Shown: positions 35,401 to 46,472, counted from the stretch's first letter. The stretch: 64,000 nucleotides of DNA from Colletes latitarsis (GCF_051014445.1 NC_135147.1:27432479-27496478), one strand, 5' to 3'. A program made the numbers and translations. The notes: generated by a model from the letters alone, not told the origin.

Positions 35401-38400
35401 TAATCGTTATTCCACCAAATGATACTTATCTTTTCGTCCTCGCGATCGAAGCGACCTTACCGCGCTTCCGGTTATAGGGAGCTACGGCTCTTTGAAAGCC
35501 TCGTGGTGCACTCCAGTGGTCTCGTTCTGCGCGATTCAACGGTCTGACTCGAACGAATTTAAAAGGCAGAAAAGAGACTTTGCAAACGAATATAGGACTC
35601 GTATCGAAAGAAGTGAAAGAAAGACTCGAAATATGGCGAGGTAATAAATATGCAAGTACCGGCGTTCATTGTCGACTGTACATCTACGTAAAGCCAATTA
35701 CGGAACGAGCTCTTTCTCTATAACGCGCTTGTTCGTTCAAAAGCTGACCGAATTCTTTGCTCTTTTCTTCGTTCTATTATTAAAAGAGAAGCGTGCGTAT
35801 TTGTCCGCGTTGGGAGATGTGCATGAAGTTTCCGGAAACAGAAAGAGATCAACAGTAATAGACCTAGTCGACGAGTATTTACCGCCTACTTTAGCTCGTC
35901 GAAGCACGCGACTATCTCTCGACAGAGACCGAGCAAAAGATTTAATTGTTCGTAGAATAACTGAATAAACAGATACAAGTCGGTCCACTAAGTATTCGTA
36001 CTCTCGACACAAAAAACCAATTATCTGTATAAAGTTTATTCGGATAAAAGTTTACTAAAATTGGGCAATTAATCACGAAAATACATTAATTTCTGCCTAC
36101 ATAAGATGTATAAAGGGTGTTCGGCTACCCCTGGGAAAAATTTTAATATGGGATTCTAGAGGCCAAAATAAGTCGAAAATCAAGAATACCAATTTGTTGA
36201 TGGAGGCTTCGTTAAAAAGTTATTAACGTTTAAAGTTTCATACGTACTGAATTTTTTTCTCGAAAATGCGCAAGATTTCGAGGGTATGTCTATTCATCAA
36301 AAATGATTGTAATTGACCCCTTCAACTAAAAATAATTTTTTTAGGACGATTTGAAACTTTTTAATTTCGTCTAAAAATTTCAGTACCTTCTCGAATTTTT
36401 TTCTCGAAAACGCGTAGGATTTCGAGGGTATGTCTATTCACCAAAAATAATAGTAATTGACCCCCACATCCGAAAATAATTTTTCCAGAACGATTTGACA
36501 TTTTTTTTTTTCGACGAAAATTCAGGGAAACGTGTCAATGTATGGTCAGACATTTCATTTTCGGTAAGGAATTTTTTTCTCGAAAGTGCGTAGGATTTCG
36601 GGGGTATGTTTAATGACCAAAAATGCTTGTAATTGACCCCTGCAACTAAAAATTTTTTTTTTAGAACGATTTGAAATTTTTTTTTTTCGCCGAAAAATTT
36701 CAGCACCTACCCGATTTTTTTTCTCGAAAGTGGATAGGATTTCGGAGGTATGTGTAATGACCAAAAATTATTGTAATTGACCCCCGCAACTGAAAATAAT
36801 TTTTCCAGAACGATTTGAAATTTTTGAATTTAATTGTTAATAACTTTCCAACGAAGGCTCAGTCAAGAAATTGGTATTCTTGATTTTCGTCTTATTTTGG
36901 CCTCTAGAATCCCCCAATAAAATTTTTTCCTGGGGTGGGCGAACACCCTGTATATGTTATAGAGAACATAACTTTTTGCAACTTTATGCTTTTTTTATGC
37001 AGAGTGAAACACGAGAAACAAGGCCCTAAAATAATTACTGTTTATCGTGATTCACCTTTCAGACCAAAAAGTTGCTCGAAATCACGTCCTTAAGAATGTA
37101 TTTCAATTTCATAAAGATCATCGAGGGTACACTTTCTCGATAAGTTCACCGTATTTTGTTCTCTCTGTTTCAAGATCACCGTGTCGCGTGCTTTCGAGTA
37201 AATACTCCGTCGAATATCGTGCAATGAAAAGATCGACGAAGGTGATTCGATCGACCGTGTGTAGGCGTAAGACGAGCACACACGCGACAGACGGATCGGT
37301 GAAGACTCGCGAGAAATCCGGCAAAAAACAAACAGAAATAAATAAGGAAATTAGAATGAGACGCGTAGATACAATGATTCTCATTGGTAATTGAAGAGCG
37401 ATGCAGCTCGTCCACGTGTGAGCGTTCTCTTAGCAGCGATCGATTTAAAAGCCAGATCTCGAGAAGAATCTCCGGCAAATGAAACCTGGATGGACCAGCT
37501 TCCTCTCTCTTCGAGTACGAATCCCTTGTACGCGCGAGGTGTATATCTGTGAGTAGTGAGTGGAATATTTTGTGCACAGAGAGATATCGCGTAAAGAATG
37601 ATTTCGAGGTAGAAATGTGACAGCACGATGCAGCACTGGAAAGGAAAAAAAGGGAACAGTGTTCCTCGCAGAGGACAGGCAAACACACACAGACAGCCAG
37701 GCAGCCAGGCAGCCAAGGCGAACAGGCAGCAAAGTTCACCAGCAAATTAATAGTAAACGCTCGGTTAATATACAGTTCTGTTCGTTCCCTTTATCGAGCA
37801 ATTTTTTACAACAGAAATTCATTTCTGGAGAAACACGTAATCGAGACTGTTGCAAAATCAACCGGTCGCGCGATGTTACTTAAGCTTTGCTTTTGAGAAC
37901 TGTACCAACTGTAACGAAGAGGCAACGAGCTTCCCCCGATAAAAAGTCCACCGATGGCGATTAAAAATTCATCAGAGTCTCGTGATAGATCGACAGCGAT
38001 ACTGGTCGTCGCTCTTAATTGCCAAATTCGAGAGTTCTCAAACACTTTTCTTGTCGTGTAACCGACGATCTCGAGCATGCGATGCAACATATGTACCTAT
38101 GTAACACGTTGTCACCGATGCAGATTTTCTATATTCGGAGAAAAGTGTGGGCAAGCAAACGATCAAGCGGCCGAGCGTTCTTGTCGGGTCAAGCAAGCGG
38201 ACACACACCGCACACGTGGAAAATACGCGTACATACACAGTCAGCAACATGGACAATATATTGAGGGATGCCTGGTTCAGCCAATAACATGAAATATAAA
38301 ACGTAATGGGTAGCAGCGACAGAAGTTTCCCGGCCATCGATGTTGATTACGCGAGCCGAGTTTACTCGATTTACGCTTCTGATCTAAAAACGATCATTCT

Positions 38401-41400
38401 TTCATAGACCACTGTTGGTCCGTTTACCGTCATTTTACCTGGTCTCGGTCAGCCTCTAACGGTCATTTTGCTCGACAAACTATGGCGAAGAACATCATGC
38501 TGTTCACCTACAATCTTATACACACTTCATCGATACGAACAACCCTTTCCCTTCGATTATACGACCTGTGGCGCTGCTTTGTTGCAGTGTGGAACTCGTG
38601 AGAATCTCGTAGGAGGATAGAAAAGGAAAGGAGGGGGCCTGCTAGGGGACTCATTAGTAAGGCTTTCTAGCAGGCCCTGTGTTCGGTCAACCCTGGGAAA
38701 AATTTTAATGGGGGATTCTAGAGGCCAAAATAAGACCAAAATCAAGAATATCAATTTCTTCATTGAAGCTTCGTTAAAAAGTTATTAACGATTAAAGTTC
38801 CGTTCATACTGAATTTTTTTCTCGAAACTGAGTAGGATTTCGGGGGTATGTCTATTGACCAAAAATGATTGTAATTGACCCCCACGGCTAACAATATTTT
38901 TTTCAGAACGATTTGAAATTTTTTAATTTCGTCGAAAAATTCTACACCTTCTCGAATTTTTTTCTCGAAAGTGGATAGGATTTCGAGAGTATGTCTAATG
39001 ACCAAAAATGATTATAATTGACCTCTGCAACCAAAAATATTTTTTCCAAAACGATTTGAAATTTTTGAATTTAATTGTCAATAACTTTTTAACAGAGCCT
39101 CAGTCAAGAAATTGAGATTCTTGATTTTCGTCTTATTTTGACCTCTGGAATCCCCCATTAAATTTTTTCCTAGGGGTGGCCAAATATGGGAGGCTCTGGT
39201 GGCGAGCATGGGAGGCGACGCCACAGACCCATTTATTTCTCTGTTTCTTCGAAATATTTACGATAGAACGGAAAATGCGCACGAGAACAAAGTTTCCAAT
39301 ACGCTTAGATGAGAAAATACCCCAGGTACTTCCGATACGTACGAATCGAGCTCGATAGCTTTTGAAAATATCCTCGAAGAGAAAGGGCAATTAATTTGTC
39401 TCGAATTTTTACAATCGTTTCATACAAAATCCACAACCAAAACAATCCAAAACCAAAAAAACAGCTGCACGTTTTTACGTGCTGCCGACTAGGAAAGAAT
39501 AAAACAAAAAGGGTATAAGGTAAGACGACTGACTGGTTAAACCTGCAGTGTTAAACCTCGTTAATCTGAAGAAACTGGAAGGAAAGTAACTAACCAAATA
39601 AAAGATTCGATTATCGCTATTTCTATGAAAGGCGTAAAAGACATTTTCAGAAATAGTATTAAAAGACAACGAATCGAGAGCTACAAATTAAAAAATCGGT
39701 AATCCTATGATTAAATATCTATGTATCAATTTCCAACGCATCGAAATAAATAAATATCATTGCACAACATTGACGTAAGAATTAAAAAGACATCGCGGTC
39801 ATAAATCTTCAAAAATTAAAAACCTAAATATGAACTGTCCGGATTACCGTACGTACGAAAAAGATCTTTCTAACGCGTACGTTTCTTTCGCTCCGAACTC
39901 GACCAAAATTCACCCATGTCTTGTTCGACGCGGTGGAAAAGTAAATGATAAAATAAAATCGGGAACAATCATAAACTCAAGAGAATGCAGAGGGAGAAAA
40001 CAGAATGGAGATACACCTCTGGCGTTACCTATGCTGACTTGTTTTTAACACGATCGTATCGACAAATCCACGCGACTAATAGTACCATACAATTGTCATC
40101 GATCTTCCTTTTCTTTTCTTCGAAATTGTATCGCGTCAAGAGCGTCCTCGGTTTTCCGTAGTATCCATTCCAAAGACTCTGTTGGTGGAATTCACCGTTG
40201 CTGAAAAAAATATCCTCCACCACTGGTAACATTAAGAATATCTCGTTTTTTAATTGCTGCAATTAGCCCCCCGTCGAAATTTGGTTTTTATCCGGAAATC
40301 CATTTACATCGAGTACTAATCGACTAACTGACATCGATGGCAGTTTACATACACAGATATGTTACACATATATGTATATGAGCGCGTGCGCGCACACACA
40401 AACAGACCGTCTCACGCTTAACTTCAACGCTAAATAATTCCGTTGCTGTTGATTGCACAAAGAAAAGTCAAAGTTCGATGGTTAATAATGGTTGGATTAT
40501 GGTCATAGACGGTCAGCAATGAGGTTGATATTAAGGCCAGTGTTCCAGTACGGACCAAGAAAATGTCAAGTAGGACCAATAAAATACATTCATTATTGTA
40601 AGAGTTATAATCGTTTGAAAATTGAACCATTTTTATGGTTTCTTTTTCACTTTATAGGATTAAGGAACAACTTATCGAATATTCTTAGAATTACTACATA
40701 TTCTTTAGCAAAATACGCGTCGTTTGCTTTTTTAAACATTAAAATCGTCCAATCCGTTCAGAAGTTATGACGTTTTAAAGATTCGCATGAAAATTCGGGC
40801 AGACATTTCTGGCCAGAAATTAGATTTTCGGTAAGCAATTTTTTTCTCGAAACTGAGTAGGATTTCGGGGATATGTCTGTTGACCAAAAATACTTGTAAT
40901 TAACCCCTGCAACTAAAAATATTTTTTTTAGAACAATTTGAAATTTTTTTTTTCGCTGAAAAATTTAGACACCTACCCCCTGTCGATCTTTCTTAAAAAT
41001 TCATTTTTGATTTCTAATAAATTTGTTCGACGCCCTATAGAAAAGTTGTCTAATACTTTTTTGTAGGTACCCGTGAGCTCTACCTCAGAAAAAAGTTTCA
41101 TTGAAATGTATTCACTATTATAGAAGTTATGGTCGTTTGAAAAATGTTGTTAATCGTAACGATTGTTCCTTCGAACGAAATCTTTCTGCTTTGACATTTC
41201 TTTGTATCGTGAACAGCAACGGAAATACTTAAAATGCTCAAGTAAGCAGGACATCCTGTACACACACACACACAGCGAATACACGTAGAAGATACGTACT
41301 GAATAAAATATATTACTCTCGCACGCGCACAGACAAAATGTAATAATACATAGGGGCAGCTTGTTATGTCGACATCCCATGTGTTAGGACATGTACTTAC

Positions 41401-44276
41401 GTACACTGAAAAAATAATAGTCAGCGACGTCCCTGGTGCTCGAAATGTGAATGTGTGCTAATTAGTGCAGCCACAGATACAAGTAGCAAAAGAAACTGGA
41501 ACGGAGCGACGCAATGACCTTTCAACCCCTTTCGCACCCTCAATTTCTTCAAAATTCATTTCGAATACGCGAGTCGTGTGGAAAATGTGTATTTTGACCG
41601 AAGTAAATAATATTTTTAAAATGTCGCTTGCTTCGTAAAGTTTATTCGAACCGTAATCGTTTCAAGGACCATGAAAATATACCATACACGTGTAAATGTG
41701 AACTCGAGATTTGTACCAGGATCGACGAGAGACTCATCGATCGTGCAAATAGTAATTAATTTAATCGAGGCGTGTGGGTTACTGGTGTCAATTGCGTTCG
41801 CTCCTTCGACAATTAGTAACAAGTTGAAGAAGAAAAAGAGTAAACACATCTTGAGTGTACAATACAGTTAAAAATTTCGCATACATTTATAGAAAAAGTT
41901 CATACATGTATTCAGAATAGAGTATATATCGAAGATAACGAGAATAGACAACGAGTAGTTATGTATGTGGGAAGAAGAATGCGAAGATTGAAGAAACGTA
42001 GACAGACACACGAAAACGCGCCCACGAACGCGCGCGTCGAGTTTACCTTCGATCTTCTCTACTTGAAACGAAACCTAAATATCCCCGATGCTTACGGATA
42101 TATGAAAAACCTGTTCTGGACAAAGTTGAACTGCTCGAAATGACAAATATAAATGATAAAAAAGCATAACACAATGTAATTTCATTCATTTTTATGAGTC
42201 GATGCGTCCAAAGAAATTTATCTGCATCTTTTTTTAAACGCAACTCTATAATTTTTATTGCATTATTCGATGCAGTCTTTTAATCTCTAGGGAAAGTATG
42301 AAGGTACTTGTGCTCTAAACCTAATATGTAGTTAGAAAGCTGTGCCCAACTTTCATTTTCGGTTAGATATCATAAAAAAAAAGGAAGGTGAATGCCTTAA
42401 AAAGACATTGCATCGACGAAACAATGAAACACGATGGCAGTCGTATAATGATACGGGGATTATGATATCTTACGAAACAGATGTGAATTTCAACAGGATC
42501 GAAGGATCCAAAACCTACAGGGTGTTCGGTCAACCCTGGGAAAAATTTTAATGGGGGATTCTAGAGGCCAAAATAGGACGAAAATCAAGAATACCAATTT
42601 GTTGATGGAGGCTTCGTTAAAAAGTTATTGACGCTTAAAGTTCCGCTTGTACTGAATTTTTTTCTCAAAAATGCGTAGAATTTCGGGGGTATGTGTAATG
42701 ACCAAAAATGATTGTAATTGACCCCCGCAACCGAAAATAATTTTTCCACAACGATATGAAGTTTTTGAATTTAATTGTTAATAACTTTTTAACGAAGCCT
42801 CCATCGACAAATTGGTATTCCTGATTTTCGTCTTATTTTGGCCTCTAGAATCCCCCATTAAAATTTTTCCCATGGGCGGCCGAACACCCTGTATAGTGAA
42901 TATCTTTGTCCTAAATAATTTGTTCATATATCCGTAAACAACAAAAATATTTAAGGGTTCTTACGTAAATGTGCTATTATAACGTACCCTGATAGCTTGA
43001 ATACGTTACAGGGTGGGAAATGAGCGTAAGTTAATTTACACCCTGAAAAGCAAAATATGTATATTCGTTTAGGTTGTGCATCGATTGAAAACCCCCCGTT
43101 GCGCGTCGAAAAACGTAACGTTTTACGAAAGAATGCCACGTAACGATGCAACGATCATTTCACACGCGTTCGTGTCGCGGATTACCGTCTCGGACCGCGT
43201 CGATGCGTCGTCTTACAATTCTTGCAAGTGCATACGCGTCATCCTATTTAAGAATGAACGCACGTATCAAATACGTGCCACCCGTGCGATAGTTTTTTTT
43301 TTTTTGTTCCTTTTCTCCCCCTTTTTCTTTAGGAGGAAAATGTCTCTTTGCTCTCGTTCTAAAAAACTCGCGTCATAAAGCCAACAATACCCTAGATGAC
43401 CATTATTATTTACTTCCGTTCTGAACGATACACGTTCAAACTATTGCATTGCATACAGGCGTATAGTATACTATAGAGGAACGAAAAAGGATGCTTCCGG
43501 CGTCAGAGCTGGGTCAAATACTATTTCAGAAATCTGACCTATTCGCAGATCGAAAACAAGATGTACAACCTCTTTTTATTCTGTTACTTTCCTTTGTTCG
43601 TTGGAATTTCTACCAAGTACGTTATACCATTCCTATATTATTCTCATTTTTACTTGATTAATTCTTCCCTGCTTACGTCTAACCACACTAGTCGAAATAG
43701 TATTTTGCCCACCTCTCTCCAGTGCGTTTCCATCTTTCTTTCTTATCGTTATCATTATTATAATTAGTTTCATTCGGTTGGTGGGGGAGGTTTCTTTGAT
43801 ATTCGCACAACGTCGAGTTTAGCGAGGACAGAGCAGATGCCCATTCTTGCCGCGACTTGGCGCGTAACGAATCATCAGCGACAATTGCACATCTCTATTC
43901 TATACAAGACAAATCATGGATCAAGAACTCCGGGGAATAGACGGCTATAGAGTAACAAGGATCGAGGATTAGTACCGAGGATGACCGAGGATGAAGGTTA
44001 ATGCGTAAATAGAAGAGAGTACAGTTTTATAGGGACGAGACGAACTTACCTCCTCGCATAACGCCATCATACGCCTCGTACTCTCCAGAGACTGAAACAG
44101 AATACAAGTAACATGAATTGGGCGACAGGGGGATTCTGTAAATGATTTCTAGAGTTTACGTTTATAAAACATACCTCATCTGTAGTTTGATCGGCCTTCA
44201 GCTGTAATTCTTGTAATTCGGTGCGGGGTGGGCCGCCCCCCTCGACCGGTGTCGCTGCTGTCGTTGGAGCAGGCAT
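16760..44276 (-). CDS. Snap25: SNAP-25, neuronal SNARE protein (with alternative exons)
   Basis: SNAP-25 is the plasma-membrane Qb/Qc SNARE that pairs with syntaxin and synaptobrevin to fuse synaptic vesicles. Coding exons on the minus strand: 1 (44175-44276), 2 (44050-44091), one of 3a/3b/3c (33518-33566, 27425-27473, 25411-25459), 4 (22903-23020), 5 (22156-22429), and one of 6a/6b (18723-18785, 16760-16822). Every combination of one exon 3 and one exon 6 gives 215 aa. Visible features: first SNARE helix (SLESTRRMMALCEE onward), the palmitoylation-type cysteine cluster CCGLCVLPC, then the second SNARE helix in exon 5 (MEENMGQVNTMISNLRNMA, ELENQNRQIDRINRK). ATG at 44276 is the first in-frame ATG. 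The exon 1 acceptor may be at 44380, placing 5' UTR at 44277-44379. Long introns hold MITE copies 5-11. Confidence 0.95.
17055..17075. repeat. (ACG)n microsatellite
   Basis: Seven or so ACG units. Confidence 0.8.
17139..17826. mobile_element. Foldback MITE family, copy 4 (between exons 6a and 6b)
   Basis: TA-CAGGGTGTTCGG at the left, AACACCCTG-TA at the right, with three to four internal modules. It lies in what would be the 3' UTR of exon 6a transcripts. A base change in its left end makes AATAAA on the minus strand (17170-17175), where other copies read ATTAAA. Confidence 0.88.
18490..18660. repeat. Compound microsatellite (AT, CA, CT runs)
   Basis: Includes an (CT)n run at about 18575-18596 flanked by ACAC and ATAT runs. 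It falls 60-230 nt beyond the exon 6a stop codon. Confidence 0.9.
18723..18785 (-). CDS. Snap25: Snap25 alternative last coding exon 6a
   Basis: Encodes GESNETRIAVANQRAHDLLK and stop behind a CCGCAG acceptor. Same length (63 nt) and phase as 6b, so the two are a duplicated terminal exon. Residues RIAVANQRAH match the usual insect C-terminus more closely than 6b does. Confidence 0.92.
   Translation of the reverse strand, partial: GESNETRIAVANQRAHDLLK
19338..19675. mobile_element. Foldback MITE family, copy 5 (core deleted)
   Basis: Both terminal inverted repeats are present (TA-CAGGGTGTTCG, CGAACACTCTG-TA). The internal modules are replaced by about 90 bp of unrelated sequence. Confidence 0.88.
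19787..20041. repeat. Imperfect inverted repeat in Snap25 intron 5
   Basis: AGAGACTT...AGAAGCAGGGACTT on the left pairs with AAGTCCCTGCTTAGAAGTCTCT on the right; the left arm has a ~13-bp insertion. It may be a decayed MITE. Confidence 0.5.
21004..21061. repeat. 19-bp-stem hairpin beside MITE copy 6
   Basis: CTCTACTCGCCGTAACGAT pairs with ATCGTTACGGATAGTAGAG with one or two mismatches, directly left of copy 6. Confidence 0.6.
21068..21734. mobile_element. Foldback MITE family, copy 6
   Basis: TA-CAGGGTGCTCGG ... CGAACACCCTG-TA with three internal modules; in Snap25 intron 5. Confidence 0.88.
22156..22429 (-). CDS. Snap25: Snap25 exon 5 (linker and second SNARE helix)
   Basis: 91 codons after the split Lys. 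It encodes the linker (SFKEDEGTWKGNDDGKVVNN) and most of the second SNARE motif, including the ionic-layer Gln in ELENQNRQ. Acceptor GAAACAG, donor GTGAGG. Confidence 0.95.
22903..23020 (-). CDS. Snap25: Snap25 exon 4 (first SNARE helix end and Cys cluster)
   Basis: Encodes EQLDRIEEGMDQINADMREA and onward through CCGLCVLPCNK. The four Cys are the membrane-anchoring palmitoylation cluster known for the family. Single copy here, unlike the duplicated exon 5a/5b of vertebrate SNAP25. Confidence 0.95.
23021..25410. other. Snap25 intron between exon 3c and exon 4
   Basis: Non-coding, 2.4 kb, with a purine-rich stretch at about 24120-24480 and a long hairpin at 24843-24921. No further exon is recognised. 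Confidence 0.6.
24843..24921. repeat. 79-nt intronic hairpin with 16-bp perfect stem
   Basis: GCGATCGTTGAAGTTG (24843-24858) is perfectly inverted at 24906-24921. Inner short stems CACGA/TCGTG and TGGGA/TCCCA can extend it around an AA loop. It could be a transposon remnant, a splicing element or a small-RNA precursor. The inner part is bulged, so a microRNA is doubtful. Confidence 0.7.
25411..25459 (-). CDS. Snap25: Snap25 alternative exon 3c
   Basis: Encodes SHEVGMKTLVMLDEQG plus one base. 49 nt, acceptor TGTTTAG, donor GTAAGC. It shares 10 of 16 residues with 3a. The run TLVMLDEQG is the one found in vertebrate SNAP-25. Confidence 0.92.
25460..27424. other. Intron between alternative exons 3b and 3c
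   Basis: Non-coding, about 2 kb, pyrimidine-rich around 25770-25850. A short inverted pair, GTTGGATTTACCAAC / GTTGGTAAATCCAAC, lies at about 26063 and 26301. No exon or transposon is recognised. Confidence 0.55.
27425..27473 (-). CDS. Snap25: Snap25 alternative exon 3b
   Basis: Encodes SEDVAANTLTMLDHQG plus one base. 49 nt, acceptor GTCGTAG (the same as 3a), donor GTAAGC. It is the most diverged version: 7 of 16 residues match 3a and 9 of 16 match 3c. The ionic-layer Gln is kept. The position equivalent to the vertebrate -3 layer Gly is Ala. Confidence 0.9.
28023..28838. mobile_element. Foldback MITE family, copy 7
   Basis: TA-CAGGGTGTTCAGCC ... CGAACACCCTG-TA. The signature TTTCTCG/TTTCTCA recurs at 28140, 28284, 28462 and 28606, spaced 144, 178 and 144 bp. 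The 178-bp unit carries an extra segment (CAGGGAAACGTGTCAACG). Confidence 0.9.
31200..31235. repeat. (GATA)n(GACA)n(GA)n microsatellite
   Basis: Compound tetranucleotide run. Confidence 0.9.
31616..32174. mobile_element. TTAA-flanked foldback MITE 2
   Basis: TTAA-GAAGGTATTGC at the left and GCAATACTCCC-TTAA at the right. Inverted similarity continues inward (TTGTGATTTTTT against AAAAAATCACAA, and GTAGGCTGTTTTGTA against TACAAAACAACCTAC). Same terminal type as 16234-16440. Confidence 0.75.
32395..32443. repeat. (AGT)n microsatellite
   Basis: About 15 trinucleotide units with one interruption. Confidence 0.92.
33518..33566 (-). CDS. Snap25: Snap25 alternative exon 3a
   Basis: Encodes SKEAGIRTLVALDDQG plus one base. 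49 nt, acceptor GTCGTAG, donor GTGAGT. Its residues match the standard insect SNAP-25 sequence, so it is the likely default form. The Gln of DDQG (protein residue 63) is the ionic-layer glutamine of the first SNARE helix. Confidence 0.95.
36111..36952. mobile_element. Foldback MITE family, copy 8
   Basis: Left end TA-AAGGGTGTTCGGC (first base changed), right end CGAACACCCTG-TA, four or five internal modules. The largest copy within Snap25. Confidence 0.88.
38568..38679. repeat. Dispersed repeat, copy interrupted by MITE
   Basis: Matches 9027-9132 (GGCGCTGCTTT through TTTCTAGCAGGCCCT). The matching right part resumes at about 39185, on the other side of MITE copy 9. Confidence 0.6.
38680..39184. 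mobile_element. Foldback MITE family, copy 9 (ends trimmed)
   Basis: Starts TGTTCGGTCAACCCTGGG without the first CAGGG bases and ends AGGGGTGGCCAAA without CACCCTG. Two internal modules. Confidence 0.82.
40800..40980. mobile_element. Foldback MITE family, copy 10 (internal fragment)
   Basis: One internal module only (TTTTTTTCTCGAAACTGAG through CACCTACCCC), with no terminal repeats. Confidence 0.7.
42516..42893. mobile_element. Foldback MITE family, copy 11 (short)
   Basis: TA-CAGGGTGTTCGG ... CGAACACCCTG-TA with a single internal module; the shortest copy with both ends and an authentic module. Confidence 0.9.
44050..44091 (-). CDS. Snap25: Snap25 exon 2
   Basis: 14 codons, SLESTRRMMALCEE: the start of the first SNARE helix. 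Acceptor GTTTCAG, donor GTAAGT. Confidence 0.95.
44175..44276 (-). CDS. Snap25: Snap25 exon 1 (start codon)
   Basis: 34 codons from MPAPTTAATP to TTDE. The start is the first in-frame ATG. The N-terminal ~18 residues (Thr/Pro/Gly-rich) are variable between species. Donor GTATGT. An AG at 44380-44381 could be the acceptor for this exon. Confidence 0.93.
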
Positions 44277-44646
44277 CTTGTCGGGTGCCTGGCAAGTAGT
44301 TCTCAGCAACCTCTCTTCCCTTCCGTGTAAGTCAGCTCTTTACCTGGTGCAGCTCCTATTCCGTGGCGACTGCAACTTCCTACAACGTTAAAAAATAAAC
44401 GATCGATTAGACGAGCGTTCGATAAAATCGCTTTACAAACTGGAGGAATGGAGCAGGGTATATCGAATCAAAACTGTCGCGTTGATTTTAATAATATACG
44501 AGCCTTCGCGACGAGCGAAACTTGGCTGTACGGCAGGTTGCAATTCGTTTCATCCGTGTTGATAAAACATGGCAAATATAGGAGCGCAATTTTCGAGATA
44601 GATGCGAGATCGAGGACGATTAACACTTTGACTGCCACGTCACCCA

Positions 44647-45198
44647 TACAGAGTGTTCGGCCAGGCCTGGGAAAAATTTTAATGGGGGATTCTAGAGGTC
44701 ATAATAAGACGAAAATCAAGAATACCAATTTGTCGATGGAGGCTTCGTTAAAAAGTTATTATTGAATTCAAAAATTTCAAATCGTTCTAAAAAAAATATT
44801 TTTAGTTGCAAGGGTCAATTACAATAATTTTTGGTCATTACACATACCCCCGAAATTCTAACCACTTTCGAGAAAAAAATTCCTTACCGAAAATGAAATG
44901 TCTGACCATACATTGACACGTTTCCCTGATATTTTTCGACGAAAAAAAGAAATTTCAAATCGTTCTGGAAAAATTATTTTCAGATGCGGGGGTCAATTAC
45001 TATTATTTTCGGTGAATAGACATATCCCCGAAATCTTGCGCATTTTCGAGAAAAAAATTCAATACTGGCGGAACTTTGAACGTTAATAACTTTTTAACGA
45101 AGCCTCCATCAACAAATTGGTATTCTTGATTTTCGTCTCATTTTGGCCTCTAGAATCCCCCGTTAAAATTTTTTCCAGGGTTGGCCGAACACCCTGCA
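44647..45198. mobile_element. Foldback MITE family, copy 12
   Basis: Starts TA-CAGAGTGTTCGG and ends CGAACACCCTG-CATA. The inverted match extends past the usual ends (CACCCATA / TATGGGTG). Three internal modules. Confidence 0.86.
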
Positions 45199-45550
45199 TA
45201 TGGGTGACAGGATTTGCCATTATGATACTAGAAAAATTAATTCTCAAGAAGATTGTTTTTTTAAAAACAAATTTTAAGTTATGTAGCCTACAATGATCTA
45301 AAATCAAAATTTTACTTTTACAGAATATTATTCAGTTTTGTTTCGGCAGTGAACGTGTTAAAATTTTAAAAGTCCAGCGATCAGTGATTGTGAAACACTC
45401 GGAGATATAACAAAAGCCAGGAACCACCATCGAGAGACGGTCGTCGTAAATGCACGTATATGCGTTTACGTGACAAACATATGTATGTTGCCGTGCTCCT
45501 CTGAAAATCAATACCCGACACGACCGTCCGTCCGTACGACCGCCCGTTCG

Positions 45551-45635
45551 ACCCACCGACCCACCAACCCACCAACCCACCAACCCACCAACCCACCGAC
45601 CCACCGACCGACCGTCCAACCGACCCACCGACCGA
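45551..45635. repeat. (CCACCAAC)n / (CCACCGAC)n minisatellite
   Basis: Octamer-like C/A-rich run. It opens long reading frames on both strands that are not genes. Confidence 0.9.
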
Positions 45636-46472
45636 ATCGCGCGCAGACGCGTGTCCCGTGATTCTTTGATTCTCCACGCTTCTCTTAATCATCCTTGCAC
45701 CGGATCGCGAGAACCGATCAACTGAGACCTTCGACTGCATATTCTACACTAGGTCATCCCACGAGTAACAATACCTTTTAAACAACTATGCCAGACTACT
45801 TACAGACAGCCCCGAATAAATTAAATTCTATTGTTCACCGAGTTTAAATCGGATCTAGGTTCAGACCAAACAACTCGAAACTTCCAATACTTTAGCAAAT
45901 CTTTTTACTGGTTTTACTGTACGAACCGCAATTTTCCACTTTAATACAAGTACAATATTAACACTAGATTTACGGGCATTGATCGCACGTATATTTATTG
46001 ATACCTTTCGTGTCGACGATTACCTTAAAATAAGATTTTTCTTTCAATTAGAATATGTATTCATGTAATTGCATCAAATTCAACGTAAGTTGTTAAAAAA
46101 TAATATTTACGCGCTCTGCAATTTTAAATATGGAACTGACATCCGTCATAGTTCACGGTTTCCGTAAATCTAGTGTTACGCAGTTATTCCAGTAATTCTC
46201 AGTTTCGCGAAGAATTTTTAGAAACAAGCACGTAATGACTAAATAACGAATGTACAGATGCACGCAATGAAATTTCACCCCCCCCCCCCCCACCGGTGAT
46301 GATAGGAGTTACGGCGTGATCAATTGTCTGAGCCCTGTCCTTGCCCTCGAAATAAAGTTGGCTCATTTCCAGGGTGAAAGGTACCTACTACTGCGTCGCT
46401 TGTCCTGGTCACGGTGCACCTCGCCAAGATCACGGTCGACTAAATACTCGAATCTGGAGGGCGCAACATATC

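Larger units (their letters stand above)
33567..44049. other. Snap25 intron 2 (10.5 kb)
   Basis: Contains MITE copies 8-11 and many microsatellites, including (AT)n at about 33902-33921 and TTG-rich stretches at about 34261-34370 and 34540-34570. No additional exon is supported. Confidence 0.6.

Noticed and set aside
41401..41460. Possible fourth Snap25 exon 3 (reads EHQG near a GT on the minus strand)
   Set aside because: No 49-nt exon with a proper acceptor fits, and the upstream residues do not match the TLxxLDxQG pattern.
45332..45740. Gly/Trp/Val-rich and Pro/Thr-rich frames on both strands
   Set aside because: They are translations of the CCACCAAC minisatellite.
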